Assembly (NCBI GenBank): GCA_030549775.1
Contig: CM060174.1
Coordinates: forward strand, 47,038,707-47,102,706
From: Tamarix chinensis
Lineage: Eukaryota; Streptophyta; Magnoliopsida; Caryophyllales; Tamaricaceae
Length of the DNA: 64,000 nt
Reading direction: 5' to 3'
Shown one piece after another: positions 48,330-60,256 of this stretch. Below the pieces are notes generated by a model. It did no database searches and was not told where the DNA came from. It was given only the letters and a program-made list of their open reading frames with translations. Made by a program: the position numbers and the translations under genes. Every line of letters begins with the position of its first letter. The first letter of the stretch is position 1.

Positions 48330-49300
48330 GATTTTATCCTTAAGGGTGAAAGATTTATCGGGAAAATACCTTTTGTATTCTCAATGAATTAGCCTCACAA
48401 TCATCCTCCCCTCACCTCATAAAGCTCTTTGTATCATAGGGTATGTTGGCTAAGGGTCTCCTACTCATAGTTATAGCTATGTGCTCCATAAGGGTCTCTA
48501 AGTTCTTTAAGGAGGTTGTATGGCCTTAAAATACAACACTACTTTTGGTTATATACTCCTTAAGTAAGATCTCTAGTGACCTTAAGCTTTCGACATTGGT
48601 AGGGTAGGAAGTGGTTCACAGTTGGTAGGGTTGTTGATGTTGCTGTTGTGGAAACCTATGAGAAATGTGTCTAATGTAGATATGAATCACCCAAGGTAAG
48701 TTAGGATCTTTTTTCCATCTTCCATTATATTTGTTCCTATACTATAAGGTTCCCATAGGTTGATTGCTTGATTAATTCATAGATATGCGGTTGGCATGTG
48801 ACTATTCAAACAAGTAACCTTCTCTAAAGTAAACACATGACACTATAGTAGCATGCCTGATAAATTGCTCCTTTTGATTTATAATATATTATATTATATG
48901 AGATATGGTCTTGAGAATTTGGATATTGATTATATATTGACCCTAAAAGTTGTGATTTCATCAACCTTAACAATATTATTAACATTGATTATATGGAATT
49001 CACCCTACCAACCCACTATTATTGGTTGTAGGCTATAATGTCAATGATGTCATAATCCTACTGGTAGGATCTTCTCAGCAAAATATAGAAGATTTCCCTT
49101 TGTGACTAGTAGGGTAAATAATGTTTGGATCATTTTCAAATAAGACCTTCATTTATATCCTATACATTATGTATAGTTTAATCATCTTCCTATAGAAAGA
49201 AATTTATACTATGCCTAAGGTGGACATATGTGTTGGGAAGGAAAAATATCATGGGTAACTTGTGAACAAGGTAATCTCATGAGGTGATGGAACCAGTAGG
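48330..49300 (-). pseudogene. Athila-type Ty3/gypsy gag remnant
   Basis: Minus-strand reading. The capsid end near 49085-49010 gives FYILLRRSYQ and DYDIIDIIA, fitting the usual GALLRKSYEEAYELLERIA. A CVYFREGYLFE/SHANRIS segment near 48825-48785 fits the Athila CVYCGEGH.FD.CP..P zinc-binding region, with cysteines lost. DPNLPW near 48705 fits HPNFSW. SLRSLEILLKEYITKSSVVF (48590-48530) and SLKNLETLMEHIAITMSRRP, then IPYDT (48510-48435) fit the C-terminal SLEDLLK and SLRNLE.QIGQLA...RPQG.LPSDTE blocks, with C.A.SLR after them for CKAITLRSG. Stops and frameshifts are scattered throughout. No LTR of this element was recognised nearby. Confidence 0.75.
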
Positions 49301-49839
49301 ATGGGATCATAGCCACTCTCCATCTTTACCCTATAAGGAGTATAGAAAGAATTTGCAACATCAATATTTCTTTATTACTCTAGGGTATATAAAGGTATCA
49401 CTCATATTCATGATGGATTTTAAGCTCATGTGAGGATCTTTATTAGCTTTTCAACTAAAAATCCCTATAATGTGTAGCATATAAAGCATAAGTAGTTTTA
49501 TCTTAAACTAAGAGGATTAGATTTTAGCCAAAACAATGGCAAGGTGAAGATGATCCTAAAAAGGGGTAATAAAATATCTTAAGGATAGGTTCCTATAAGC
49601 TCAAAAAATACCATAGGAGGTTCTACAGTTTGGTGTTGATATCCTATGTCAATCAATGTCTTAAACCTTGCTTTAATTTTATAAAAAATATTAAAGGTGT
49701 TAACATGGTTTTTTAAGTGTGCATTAGCTATGTTGATCACAAGGATATGAAAACACTCTTGTTCAAATAAATTTTCAAGTACATCATGTAAAAGAGTAAT
49801 CAAATTTTAAAGAATAAGAGATTATAATATTAAGACCAT
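49301..49839. other. No recognisable feature
   Basis: A 74-codon minus-strand frame ends at 49579. It has ordinary composition but no motif I know, and lies upstream of the Athila-type gag. It could be a leader or a gag N-terminus, with no positive support. Confidence 0.4.
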
Positions 49840-50850
49840 TAAGAATCAAGACCTCAATGTGTATATTCCATGTCTTAGGTTATCTTGTAAAGTTGTATCA
49901 ACATAACACCTTTTTTTGGAAAATTTTAAAATCCTTCTTAAAGTTTGTTTTATATGAATTCCTTGTTATTTTAAATCCCAAATCATTTAATTTTTTTAAA
50001 AACATTTTTAGTTCTAATAAGAATTAGATGATTGGTTTGTTTAAAACCTAGGAAATTAAATTTTTAAAAACCCTCAAATGGATCAATTAGTTATAAAATT
50101 GATTGAAAAGTTTCTATAGACTTTTAGTTCTCAGAAAATGGTTCTATCTATAGTTGAACATATTTACTAATTTCATCAAACCAATGTATTGGTTCACAAA
50201 TTGATTGACTAGTTTCATTAACCAAGCCATGGGTTTTATTCATGTAGCAACCCATTTTGCCATTATTTGAACACTTTCATAGGTTTTACCAAACCAATCT
50301 ATTGATTCATGAATTGATCATCTAGCTTGAAAAATTAAGAGATGGGATTTATTCTTACATAAGTGTTGAGGTAGACTACAAAATTGTTTTCAAACCGATC
50401 AATTGGGTTGACCAACTAGGCTAAGTGTTGAGGTAGACTACAAAATTGTTTCAAACCGATCAATTGGGTTGACCAACTAGGCTAAGTGTTGAGGTAGACT
50501 AAAAAATTGTTTTTGTTTAGGTACTAAACCAATCAACAAGTTTAAACAAACCTATTGGCTAGTCAACATGATACATTGATGGGTTTGATAAACCATTCAA
50601 TTGTTCTTATATGTTTAAATGACCAAAAATGTAGAGAAATAAGCTTATCAAGTAGTTCCTATAACTACTTGAATGGTTTATGCAATGGTAACATTTTCAC
50701 ATGTAGTATAAAGATAATAATTTGATTAGTTTTACTAGCTAAACCATTTTTTTGGGCAAGTGATTAATAGATTCCTCAAACCATTCATTAGCCTGCATTA
50801 AATTTTTTTATTTCTCATCAATACTTAATGTTAGGATATGTGGTATATTT
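49840..50850 (+). mobile_element. LTR fragment, copy C
   Basis: It aligns with the 5' third of LTR copy B (26110-26950): CATGTCTTAGGTTATCTTGT against CATGTCTTAGGCTATCTTTT, followed by a similar T-rich run and a palindromic-motif cluster (50030-50790). Sequence matching the rest of B is absent. Confidence 0.5.
50360..50515 (+). repeat. Near-perfect 61/62-bp tandem repeat, 2.5 copies
   Basis: Units start at 50360 (62 bp), 50422 (61 bp) and 50483 (partial). They begin TAAGTGTTGAGGTAGACTA and contain AAACCGATCAATTGGGTTGA, a good copy of the palindromic motif. Units 1 and 2 differ by a single T, so the duplication is recent. Confidence 0.95.
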
Positions 50851-51465
50851 TATTTGAACTCCCATTAAATATAGGCTAATGGCATAATGTTTGAGATAAA
50901 ATGATATGAACTCACATGTGCTAACAATAAGACACTTACTCTCAATGATTAAGCCATTGTGATCTTATAATGTGGTCTTAGACATAAATAATATTATCAT
51001 ATATAATCATGCACCTCTACTAAAAAAATTTGGCACAAAATCATTCTAACTCATGAAGGCATACAACTTGTAAGGGATCATGGAATAACCTTATGATAGG
51101 GAATACAAACTTCTCTCCATGAAGTAAGGAGAATGATAAGTGAATTGAGTGATTGATTCACCTCTATTATAAATAATCTTAAGCCATTTGCAAGAATTAT
51201 CACTAAAGAAGGGCATGTAAGAAAAGTAATGAAAGGTCTCATAAAAGAGTTATAAAAGAGATGATAATAGAGGAAGAAAGGGGTGTTAAAACCATTAATG
51301 CCAATTAACACGTAAAGTATCTTATGGTTCATCAATAAAAAATGGAAGATATTGGTGAATAAAAGAAGAAGAGGACTTTCTATGTAAAAGTGTGAAAGAG
51401 GTCTTGATAGAAGAAAAATATGAAGATGAGAAAGGTGAATATGAGGCTCCAATGGATAAAGAAGA
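50851..51465. other. No recognisable feature
   Basis: AT-rich. A 155-codon minus-strand frame (51545-51078) crosses from here into the neighbouring LTR and shows no known motif, so it is treated as chance. Confidence 0.45.
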
Positions 51466-52312
51466 TGATGTAGGAGCATCTCACTCTTATTATAATGAGG
51501 CTCTAATGGATAAAGAAAAGTTAGCATATTTAGAGATGGAACCAATCATTCTTTTTAATCCTAATGTGACTAATGGCTTCTTAAGTGATTCCTACAGGTA
51601 TTTTATACTCTTTGAAGAATAATGACTTGTCAAATATATCTAGTGTAAAAGATATGGAAAAGATAAGGGTTACACATTTGTATAGAATTCAAAGCTACAA
51701 GATACATTTTGGTTATATGATTCTTATATGTGTTGCATGGCTAGGGTTTCATTTAACTTTTAATTTTATGTAAAATTTGTTTTGTATCTTATAATTTTAG
51801 ACAATAATAGTGATGATTTGTATGTATGTTACAAGGTTTATATGTGTTAGTTTCATTTTTTTACTAACTAGTTTAATTAAGATAGCATAAATTTGTTAGG
51901 TTAAGTAACTTCCTATGTTAATATGTTGTTTTCATTGACATAACACACATTGAAAAGAAAAATAAATTAGTTAGGAAGCTTATTAACTAGTTAGTGGAGG
52001 ATTAAACATATACACCCTTGTATATATATTCCTTGCCAACCTTGTACAAAATAACTGAAGTTAAGTAAAGTCATAAGAATTTTTTAAATTCCCCTATTAT
52101 TCTCTAAGTGAGTGAGTGCTTGAGAGTTGCGTATAATCTAGGAGGAAAACTATATGATTTTTTCTTAGATTCATGTTTGATTTTTTGAAGAATTACATCA
52201 ATTATCAAAGATGTTGAAGCCATCATCGTCAATTAAACTAAGGATTGGAGTGTCAAAGAAACTTAAAGATCCTGCTCATGTGTGTGTTCTATTACCAATG
52301 ACATAGACATCA
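51466..52312 (+). repeat. 5' LTR of the second gypsy copy
   Basis: It starts TGATGTAGGAGCATCTCACT, matching the minus-strand start TGATGTAGAAGTATCTCAAT of the LTR at 40755, and ends GACATAGACATCA. Other shared segments include AAATATATCTAGTGTAAAAG (51637) and a GGTTATATGATTCTTATATG-like segment (51710). A TATA-like GTATATATATTCC lies at 52020-52032. The 76-codon frame at 51392 is a shadow of the LTR start. Confidence 0.8.
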
Positions 52313-52316
52313 ATTT

Positions 52317-52328
52317 TAGTATCAAAGC
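52317..52328 (+). other. Primer binding site of the second gypsy copy
   Basis: TAGTATCAAAGC, 10 of 12 matches to TGGTATCAGAGC, separated from the LTR end by ATTT, exactly as in the first copy. Confidence 0.7.
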
Positions 52329-53229
52329 CAAGATATCTTTTTATCTTAGATTTCCAACCTTTGAAGAAAATTCCTCCCTATATATCAAAGGCACCAAGCA
52401 CACCCCAACTAGCCATATAACTAGGTTCTTGATAGTTCTTAAAAGATTTCATCATTTTCTTGATTATAATTCTTGGAATCTTACATGTAGGAAGTTTCGA
52501 GATTGAAATTCATGTTAGGATAAATGAGTTAAAGCATTTATATATTTCACAATATGTAATGTTTGCATAAAAAACTAACCAAACCTACATTGATGTATAA
52601 TTGTTTGCATGGAAATGTTTGAATGAATCTAGCATATAGAATTGTGTTTGCTTGATTAATTTCCCCTTTTTTTCTTGTAAGAATTTTTCTAGCATGACTT
52701 CATATATGATTATGTGTAACAATTTCATGATAATTACTTACCTAGGGTAAAAAATATTATGAGATTTGAAACCAATAATACATTACCTAATAATTGAGAT
52801 ATGATCATTGCCATAATATGAACTACTTGTGTTGATTGTGTAACTTCAACTTATTGTACCTAAAACCATGTTAGTTCAAAATTTGGATAGCTTATTTTGT
52901 GATTTTTCTATGTGTTGCATGCATATTAAGGTTTAAATATTATTTTACACATACTCTACAATATACCATAGAGAAAACTCATGTATACTTAAGTTTTATA
53001 TTGAGAAACACAGAGTTTGTTTTATAGAATTATATCTCAATAATTTAAAAAGAAACATGATAAAAAATTGGTGTTTTTGAAATATTTTATTTATAACATT
53101 GTGGCACTTTTTTTAGAGTCAAAGTATTTTGCAAGAACCGACTAAAGTTGTAGAGGTACACAAGTGTTGTTTAGGTTTATAACCAAAACCCTAAATAGAT
53201 TAATTACTTGTTTGAGTGTGTTTATGTAA

Positions 53230-54360
53230 TTTGATACCAATGAAGAAGGAATAGAGTTTTTGGATTCTTTTTGTAGAAACATAGAAATATTCAACCGAAA
53301 TAGATGTAACCATATGTTAACTAAAATAACTTCCTTTCATGCAAACTTAATTGCAAAAGAGGGAGTCTGTTTTGCCAAGAAAGATTTGGTCCACGATTTG
53401 CAAGAACAAAGAGGGTTCTATAGAGATAAAATGGAAAGTGTAGTAAGGAGAACCACTCTAGGAATAGGAATACATATGAAATCACGTGTGGAATACGAAA
53501 AAGAATTACAAGGAAGTGGGAGTCTCCTAGCATTCTATGACCATCAACTGAGGCATCATATTAGAGATTATAAAGGTATAACACTTGATGTTCCTAAATT
53601 TTTCTTGAGTAGTTACATGAAGTAGAGGATATATGTGAATTTAAGGATAATCATGATAAGAAAAAATGTAAACTAGATACTCTTAATTTTAATAAGTTAT
53701 CTAGGATAAGGTAGTATTACTAGAAAAGAACTAGAGAAGGAGAAGGAAAATGAAAAACAAAACTTGGGATAAACTTGAGAAACACTTGACAAATAAATTT
53801 GTTCCTAAAGAGTATAAGTAATACAATCATATCAAATTAAATACTATTAGGTAATAAATCTTAAGTGGTGAGGAATATTTTAGGGAGTTTGAGAAATTAG
53901 TACTTGTATGTGATATTCATAAGAAAAGTTAACAAGCATAGGCTAGATTCCTAGGTAGTCATAACATGATGATTATAGATAAAGTTGAAACTTGTTTATA
54001 TTACTCTCTTAATGATATGATTAAGCTATCTTTGAGATTTGAAAAGCAAATTAAGCCTACTAAGTTCGATGTCAAGAGAATTATTTTTTCTAAAATCTAT
54101 TACTTTAATGAACAAGGTATAAATGATGTGCCAGGCATCTCAAGTGCTATAAATGTTGATAATAAGCAAGGTCCTACTCAATAGGAGAAATCTAAGGCCA
54201 AAGTTAATAAGGTCTCTACAATGCAATGCTTTAAATGATGAGGATATGGAAACTTTGCTAGAGAATGTCCAAAATAAAGAGCGGTGTCTATAAAAGAGAT
54301 TGAAGCAATGAGTACTTATGATAAAGACCTTGAGTTTGAGACAAGAAAGTAATTTCAAGT
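53230..54360 (+). pseudogene. Gypsy gag (broken)
   Basis: A 121-codon open piece from 53260 carries the family N-terminus (NRNRCNHMLTKI, DLVHDLQEQRGFYRDKMESV, FYDHQLRHHIRDYKG). Past a frameshift near 53600, the other frame gives CEFKDNHDKKKCKLDTLNF and KTWDKLEKHLTNKFVPKEY-like pieces. A 72-codon open piece from 53966 gives VETCLYYSLNDMIKLSLRF. The zinc knuckle at 54217-54270 reads CFK, two stops, GYGNFARECP: the second cysteine is a TGA stop and the histidine is Asn. In an intact element gag packages the RNA. Confidence 0.85.
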
Positions 54361-54369
54361 GAATTTGAG

Positions 54370-55070
54370 GATGAGGGCACTGTTTGTAATGTGTTGTAAA
54401 GATTCCTTCACATTCAAGCTAATGAGCAACCCAACTAATGAGAGAAGATATTTAAGACTAAAGGAAGAGTGGGAGACATGGTTTGTCGAGTTACCATTGA
54501 ATGTGGATTGTGCATAAATATGGCCAAATAGAAGATGGTCAATGAGTTGGTTTAGATACAACAACACATTTGAAGCCCTATTCTCTTCAATGGATCAACA
54601 AAGGTAAAGGAGTCAAATTAACCTAATAAGCCATAATCTCATTTCAAATTTGTAATTATTATAATGATGTGCTTTGTGATATATTTCCCATATATGCATG
54701 TTAAATCTTATTAGTTATACCATGGAAATATGATAGATGTGTTATCTATAATGATATTATTGATGAATATCTCATTTAGAAAGATAAGAAAAAAACTTAC
54801 ACCCTGTAGGTGTGATATTTCTATGATGGTGAAAAACAAAAGGAGTTTATTTTTGAATGAGAAGGCTATGATAGAATATATTGCAGAAAAAGGTAGTTGT
54901 TATACTTTTATTATTAAGGAATCCTTTAAATGGAGAAAAATAATAGCAATGCTTGATTAAATGAGCTTATTGATGAGTATAATGATGTATTTCTTGATGA
55001 GTTACCATCTGTGTTACCAACTAAAAGAGGATTAAAACTATAGACTTAATACTTGATGTGTCTTTACCTA
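54370..55070 (+). pseudogene. Gypsy protease and start of reverse transcriptase (broken)
   Basis: The protease reads CRVTIECGLCINMA near 54485-54525: the aspartic-protease D(S/T)G triad is replaced by ECG at 54499-54507, so it cannot be active. KMVNEL and FNGSTK follow as in the first copy, then YYNDVLCDIFPIYA near 54655-54695 and PWKYDRCVIYNDIIDEY near 54718-54770. The reverse transcriptase opens with IDEYNDVFLDELPSVLPTKR near 54965-55030 and ends at DVSLPN, where the next element starts. The catalytic part is absent. Confidence 0.8.
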
Positions 55071-55076
55071 ATATGA

Positions 55077-55190
55077 TGTGAGTGTGGGTAAAATGATCTT
55101 CAAGTAAATGAATAGATCTTCTTTATTATTCAACAATTAATCTCAAATGGATGTATGAAGGACTCATACATTCAAAGGACACTCAAATAC
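55077..55190 (-). repeat. LTR fragment of the third gypsy element (left part)
   Basis: TGTGAGTGTGGGT...ACTCAAATAC aligns with 62261-62372 (TGTGAATGTGGGT...). The LTR resumes at 61384 beyond insertion D. Confidence 0.7.
55185..55190. repeat. Left target-site duplication of element D
   Basis: AAATAC, repeated at 61378-61383. The third gypsy element's other LTR (ACACTAACAA at 62368) shows what the uninterrupted site looked like. Confidence 0.7.
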
Positions 55191-56374
55191 TATAACACCC
55201 CATTTTTTTATAAATTGTTAAATTAGAATTATGCTCATTTTTAGACCTTTGTTTTTGATATAATGTTATAATTTGGTTTAAGGCAAAGTGATTTAGGAGC
55301 ATCCCATCATTTCCTAACCCAAGATAATCTAATTATTAATTTTCCCAAAGTAGAGGAGTTCAAAACTCTTCTCATTTGGGTTATTAACTAATTACACTAT
55401 CATTAGCCATATAAGCCAAATAAATCCACACTCTTTCTACGTATGCATGGCTTACCTCTATCCTATATGGATCGACTAGATACTCTATAATATGGCTCAA
55501 TTATGGCTTCTAAATGGCTCATCATTTTTACACAACCCCACCACCTTTCACCACATCCACATGCCACCTTCCTTGGCCGTTTTCACCGGCTATAAGCTCC
55601 CACATTTGTGCTGGATTATGGAATTTGGGAAGACCATTATGATGTGATCAAGAGACCCTAAATTTGGCCTAAAATATAGAGAAGAAACCAAGCATATCAA
55701 AAAAATCTTTTAGCAAGTCTACCATCAGGATTAGATAGGAGTTCTTACTTTATTTATCCTAGCTTAGTAAATGTTAGATTTTTGACATTACTAAATTTTT
55801 ATTTTATATGTCCTAAAACTTTTAATATATTATAATTTCAATTAAGAGTTATGGGGGCTAGATTGTATACTTGACACTCAATTAGGTTACTGATGGGTGT
55901 TTAGCAGATTAGCTAACTCCTTAACTCAACTTTGTAGAGTAGTGTAACTAAACTAACTTGAATGATGAGCACTTGTAATGTGGTCAATGCCTACTCCATT
56001 TCCTATTTAAAAGAGTTAAAGGTTTGCAAGGTTGGGCATATCTCTTTGGGTTAACAAAAAACTTTCTTTTGTATTTAGCTATTCCAATGTGAAGGGATGA
56101 GTTACTTTTTTAGAAAAATCTTGCAACATTTATGTTAAGGGTGCTAACTTTAGTTGGTTGGTACAAGTACTTGAATTATAGCTTACAATTCAAGTGTACT
56201 TGGTCCAAAATCTTTCTCATCCCCACTGCTTCTTTTTGGTTTTGTAGAAGAATAATCCTAGATTCAACACAAACTACTTAGCTATATACCATTTGTTTAG
56301 CATTATGTATCACAATGTTTGATTTGAAATTATGTTGATAAATGGAGTTTATTAAGTTTTATAAGCAAATCAGC

Positions 56375-56510
56375 CGACTAGTTTATCATTTTAGCAAATT
56401 GGGTTTTCTTAACTAAACCGATCAATTGGTTGGGGGAATGATCAAATGGTTTGTAGAATAGTCAGCTAGTAGGCCCAAATCGATCGATTGGTTGGTTGAC
56501 CTGGTCATAT
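56375..56510. repeat. Palindromic-motif cluster D1
   Basis: Sites such as AAACCGATCAATTGGTTGG, AAATCGATCGATTGGTTGG and GATCAAATGGTTTG. Further sites lie at 57675-57735 (AAACCGATCGATTGGTTCC) and 59480-59660 (AAACCAATCAATTGGTCAA). These are among the best-preserved copies of the motif in the window. Confidence 0.7.
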
Positions 56511-56976
56511 TTTTCAAACATAATGTTTTGAAATATGTTTTACGCTGAAATAGAACCATACCAACCCATGTTAATCTATCCCTAAGACAATGCTAACCAT
56601 TTTAATGATGCATTTAACTTAAAATATTAACATAAATTTATTTGGAGGTTGATTGGATAAATTAAGGGGGAGAGATTACTTCAGCATTATCTTCTTCCTC
56701 CTTTCTCCTTTGCACATTTTCGAGATCAATGCTTTGATCTTAGGCATGATTCTGAGTAGTTGGAAGATTCCTTCCATGCCAACCTTCCATTACTTCACTT
56801 GTGTATGCTAATTATGGCCTAATTGATTTGCATTCTCTAGTAACACCATTTGAGCTCTAGAGAATAAGTTAACATATCTTGGATGAAATCCATCAATTTA
56901 GCTTGAATTTAAATGGTTAATTGTAGGGTTTTGAATTGATTCCTGATCCCTTTGTGTTTCCCTTTGATTTGTTGGC

Positions 56977-56984
56977 TATAAATA
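56977..56984 (+). promoter_or_regulatory. TATA box of element D
   Basis: TATAAATA in GGCTATAAATAGCCC, itself an inverted repeat, about 1.8 kb inside the element and followed by pyrimidine-rich sequence. Confidence 0.55.
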
Positions 56985-57959
56985 GCCCTAAACCTCCCTT
57001 ATATGCACCTTTTCTTTCAGCTCTCAAATTCTCTAAGTTTGATATTTACTCTCTTCTTTTTACACTTAAAGTCTTGCCAACAAATTTTATTACACTCTTC
57101 TGGTCCTATCTTTAAATCTCTCTTGTTTCAATTACTAAGCAAGAAAGAGTTAGATTATGGGCAAAAGGTTGGGTGGTTCAGCTGACCATTACCCTATTTT
57201 ACCTTAAGTTGGTATCTTCATTCTTTTCCTTATGTTTTAATTTTGAATATTTGTAAGATTTGGTGTAAAATTCTAAGTTTAAGTTTTATGGTTTAAAGGT
57301 TTTAAAAGCCAAGAATTTTATATTTGCCAATTCTAGTTTAAAAGGGGATTTTACCTGCATCAAGTAAGTGATTCTTGCTTCTAAAATGATTAATGAGTAT
57401 ACCTAGATGTTTTGTGCTTCTCTTAAGTTGATTCTGTATATTAGCATGAACGTATATAACCTGCATTGGTGATGTGCATGGATAGATGTCATATGTTGAT
57501 TAATAACCATGAAATTTTGTGAAAATAGGATATCATGATTCCATGTTATGAAATGCAAGTTAATTTGGTTGAAAACATGTTAGAATATGTTAATACATGC
57601 ATTTAATGTGGTTAAGGATGATTTATATGTAAGAATCTACATAAAATTTATTGATTTGGTGCTATGTTAGAGCAAAATAATTGATTGGTTAGGTTAAACC
57701 GATCGATTGGTTCCTAGAACAGTCGACAAGTTGACCCAACCTTGATAAGTTCATATTTTGACACATTTTATACCCTTATAATCTTAGTTTTTGGTAGTTT
57801 ATTTAACTAATATAGGGGAATAATTATTATTTTATGCTTAAGTGGTAAAAATTGCTGAATATTATTATTTGAGCTAAAATGATATAAATTAAGTAAATTT
57901 AGAATAAAATATTATTTATTAATATTTATTGAATTTTATTTTGTAGGTTATATTTTTCT

Positions 57960-59450
57960 AATAAAAGAAAAAAAACCAGACCTTTGGACCAACGGTCGAA
58001 GGCCCAAACGCTAAGGAGCAAAAGAAACCCAAACGAGCCGCTAGGGCACGAAAGAGTCAGCCGACAAACACGAAAAGACGAAAGAGGGCTGACGTGGCCC
58101 GGACTAAAAAGTTGCCTCGCATGGATCGAGAATAAAAAGACAGGAGGCATGGAACGCAAAAATAGAGAGGGACGGTAGAAGGCAGAGCCGTCCGAGGCTC
58201 TGTGGAACGAAAAGCAAAGGACGACGCACGGAAGAGGAGCGACGCACGGGGTCCAAGGCAGCGACGCAACAACCGACAACCTTCAGCCCGAAAAAGGAAA
58301 AAAAAGAAAAGAATTAGTGGCACGGAAATCCAAGATTGAGAAGAAAGAAAATAAGGAAGAAATTTATACCGGTAGAATTTATTTTAGATAAAATAATTTT
58401 TTATCTGAATAAATTCTTGATCTTTTATCCAAAATTAATTTCGGTGATTTCTTTCTCTTATTTTTAATTTATATTTTAGATATATATTTCTGTGTAATTA
58501 ATTCTTTAATTATGAGTGGCTGATTATTTATTGTTAGGGAATGAATTGAAACCCTAGATTATGATTTGAATTATAATTTTATTTTCTTTGTTTCGTGAGA
58601 TTGTTTCTTGACTCTATGTTAATTGCTATCGTTTATATGTATAATTCTGTCAAGTATAGTTTATTTGGTGCATGCCTTGTTCTGGTTCCTCATAAGTGAC
58701 AATATGTAGGATTATTTGCCTGCTAGGTGGCCATCTAAATATACTAGAATTTATATGTATAAATTGCAGCTAGGTTAGATAACAATTAACCTAATAGTTT
58801 TGTGATTCTAACTGAAGTGGTAAAACATTTCAATATGTGTGGGTCAGGGAAAGAAAATACAACTAGACATGCGTTTTGTACTAGTCTGGGTACTTAGATT
58901 GACAGCCTTCCACTTACACTTAATGCATTAAATCTAGTTAAATATAGGAGCCGCTTGTTGCTGCTATACTGCTAGTATTTAATAGGGTTAATATAGGCAC
59001 GTGGTCGTATTAATTAATTAAGGGAAGTAATATAAGGTGTATGGACCTGCGTTTGGTGTGCAACTTGGTCAATCTCTTTTTCACGATTAAAAGATGACTT
59101 AGAAATAAATATTATATTACGACCTAATCTAGTGGTGGATTTTTATTTCCCTAACATATTTCTCATATCTGTGGTTTCTCATTATTTTCACTATTTTTAT
59201 TGTTATTAGTTTACTTTATTTTATTTATTCCTTTTATTATTTTTTTATAACCCTCATTAATTATTTTCTTATTTATTTATTCTGTGTTATTTAGGATTTT
59301 TATTTTTATTTTTATTTTTAGTTTAAGCTAGTTAAATAGAGGCGAGCCCTCTCAATCCCCGGCCTAGAACGATAAGTGCTACAAGTGATAACAAGAGGGT
59401 TTAAATTGCGTGCCAGCTACGGTCACACCAAACCTATTGACTGTTGAGCT
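57960..59450. other. Compositionally distinct block inside D
   Basis: Positions 57966-58365 are strongly purine-rich and CpG-rich on the plus strand, the reverse of F's pyrimidine-rich U3. From 58370 to 59450 it is AT-rich, with phrases such as GAAACCCTAGATTATG and CTAGTGGTGGATTTTTATTT and an A/T-rich (TTTTTA)n run near 59296-59322. It may be a nested LTR fragment. No gene was seen; frames of 117 and 88 codons on the minus strand are composition artefacts. Confidence 0.4.
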
Positions 59451-60256
59451 TGTAGAGACCTTAGGATTGCTCTCAAATTAAACCCATTAGCTAGTTTGGC
59501 ATAACTTATTGATTGGTCTATGAACATTTGACTAGTTTGAGGAAAAAAATGGTTTGGTTAAGACAAACCAATCAATTGGTCAAACCAAACCAATTGATTC
59601 ATTAGTGCAAATGATAGATTAGTTAGTCTAAACCAATTGATTGATTTGTTTGGTTTGTATGGTCTATTTCCTTTTGAGTTAGTTAAGCTTTGAGGCTATG
59701 TTTGGGACTATACTATGATTATTAATGGGCTAAAATGGATATTTTATCATGGATCTTTGGCCTAATGAAAGGATTAAAATGGATCATAACTTATGATATA
59801 CTCTATGTGTAATGTAAAGGATAAATGGGTATTTCACTTATGATAAGAGATGATATTGAGAAAAAGAGTAATGAAACTGAACATGGGATTGAACAAAGTG
59901 ATAAGATTAATATGAGTAATATGGTACAAGGATAAACGGAACCCACATGGTTGGGAAAATAATAAAGAAAGGATTGATATGGAGTAAACATGGAAATTAT
60001 CTTGCTTGGTGTGATCACTCATCCTTATGAATAAAATACTAATCATATAAAGTGAAAGACAATAGAGTTGAGTATAGGTCTAGGTTACCCAATCCTCGAT
60101 TAGTTATGGATAGTTAGTCTACCTTCTAGCACTTTTGGTGCCTTCTAGCTTTACTTTTAAGTGGGATCCTAAGAGCTCCTAATGCCTTACCTACTTTAGA
60201 CATTGATGATGTAATTGGGGGTATCGATACTAAAAGGTCTAGTTACTTAGGTGGTG

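Larger units (their letters stand above)
51466..55076 (+). mobile_element. Second copy of the 30-40 kb gypsy family (3'-truncated)
   Basis: Plus-strand element: 5' LTR, primer site, about 0.9-kb leader, gag, protease and the first part of reverse transcriptase. Its LTR, leader and gag all align with the element at 30281-40755 in opposite orientation. The leader match includes ACTAGGTTCTTGATAGTTCTT against ACCAAGTTCTTGATCATTCTT-like sequence. It stops at 55076, where the LTR of a third gypsy element begins; no continuation was found beyond that element. Confidence 0.85.

Noticed and set aside
51078..51545. 155-codon minus-strand frame
   Set aside because: It runs across the boundary of a gypsy LTR at 51466, has no recognisable motif, and is T-rich hydrophobic sequence. 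The homologous LTR elsewhere does not keep the frame.
53228..53245. TTTGATACCA next to gypsy gag as a primer site
   Set aside because: It would prime on the minus strand, opposite to the plus-strand gag. A better site with correct spacing lies at 52317. A similar sequence at 13067 has no LTR beside it.
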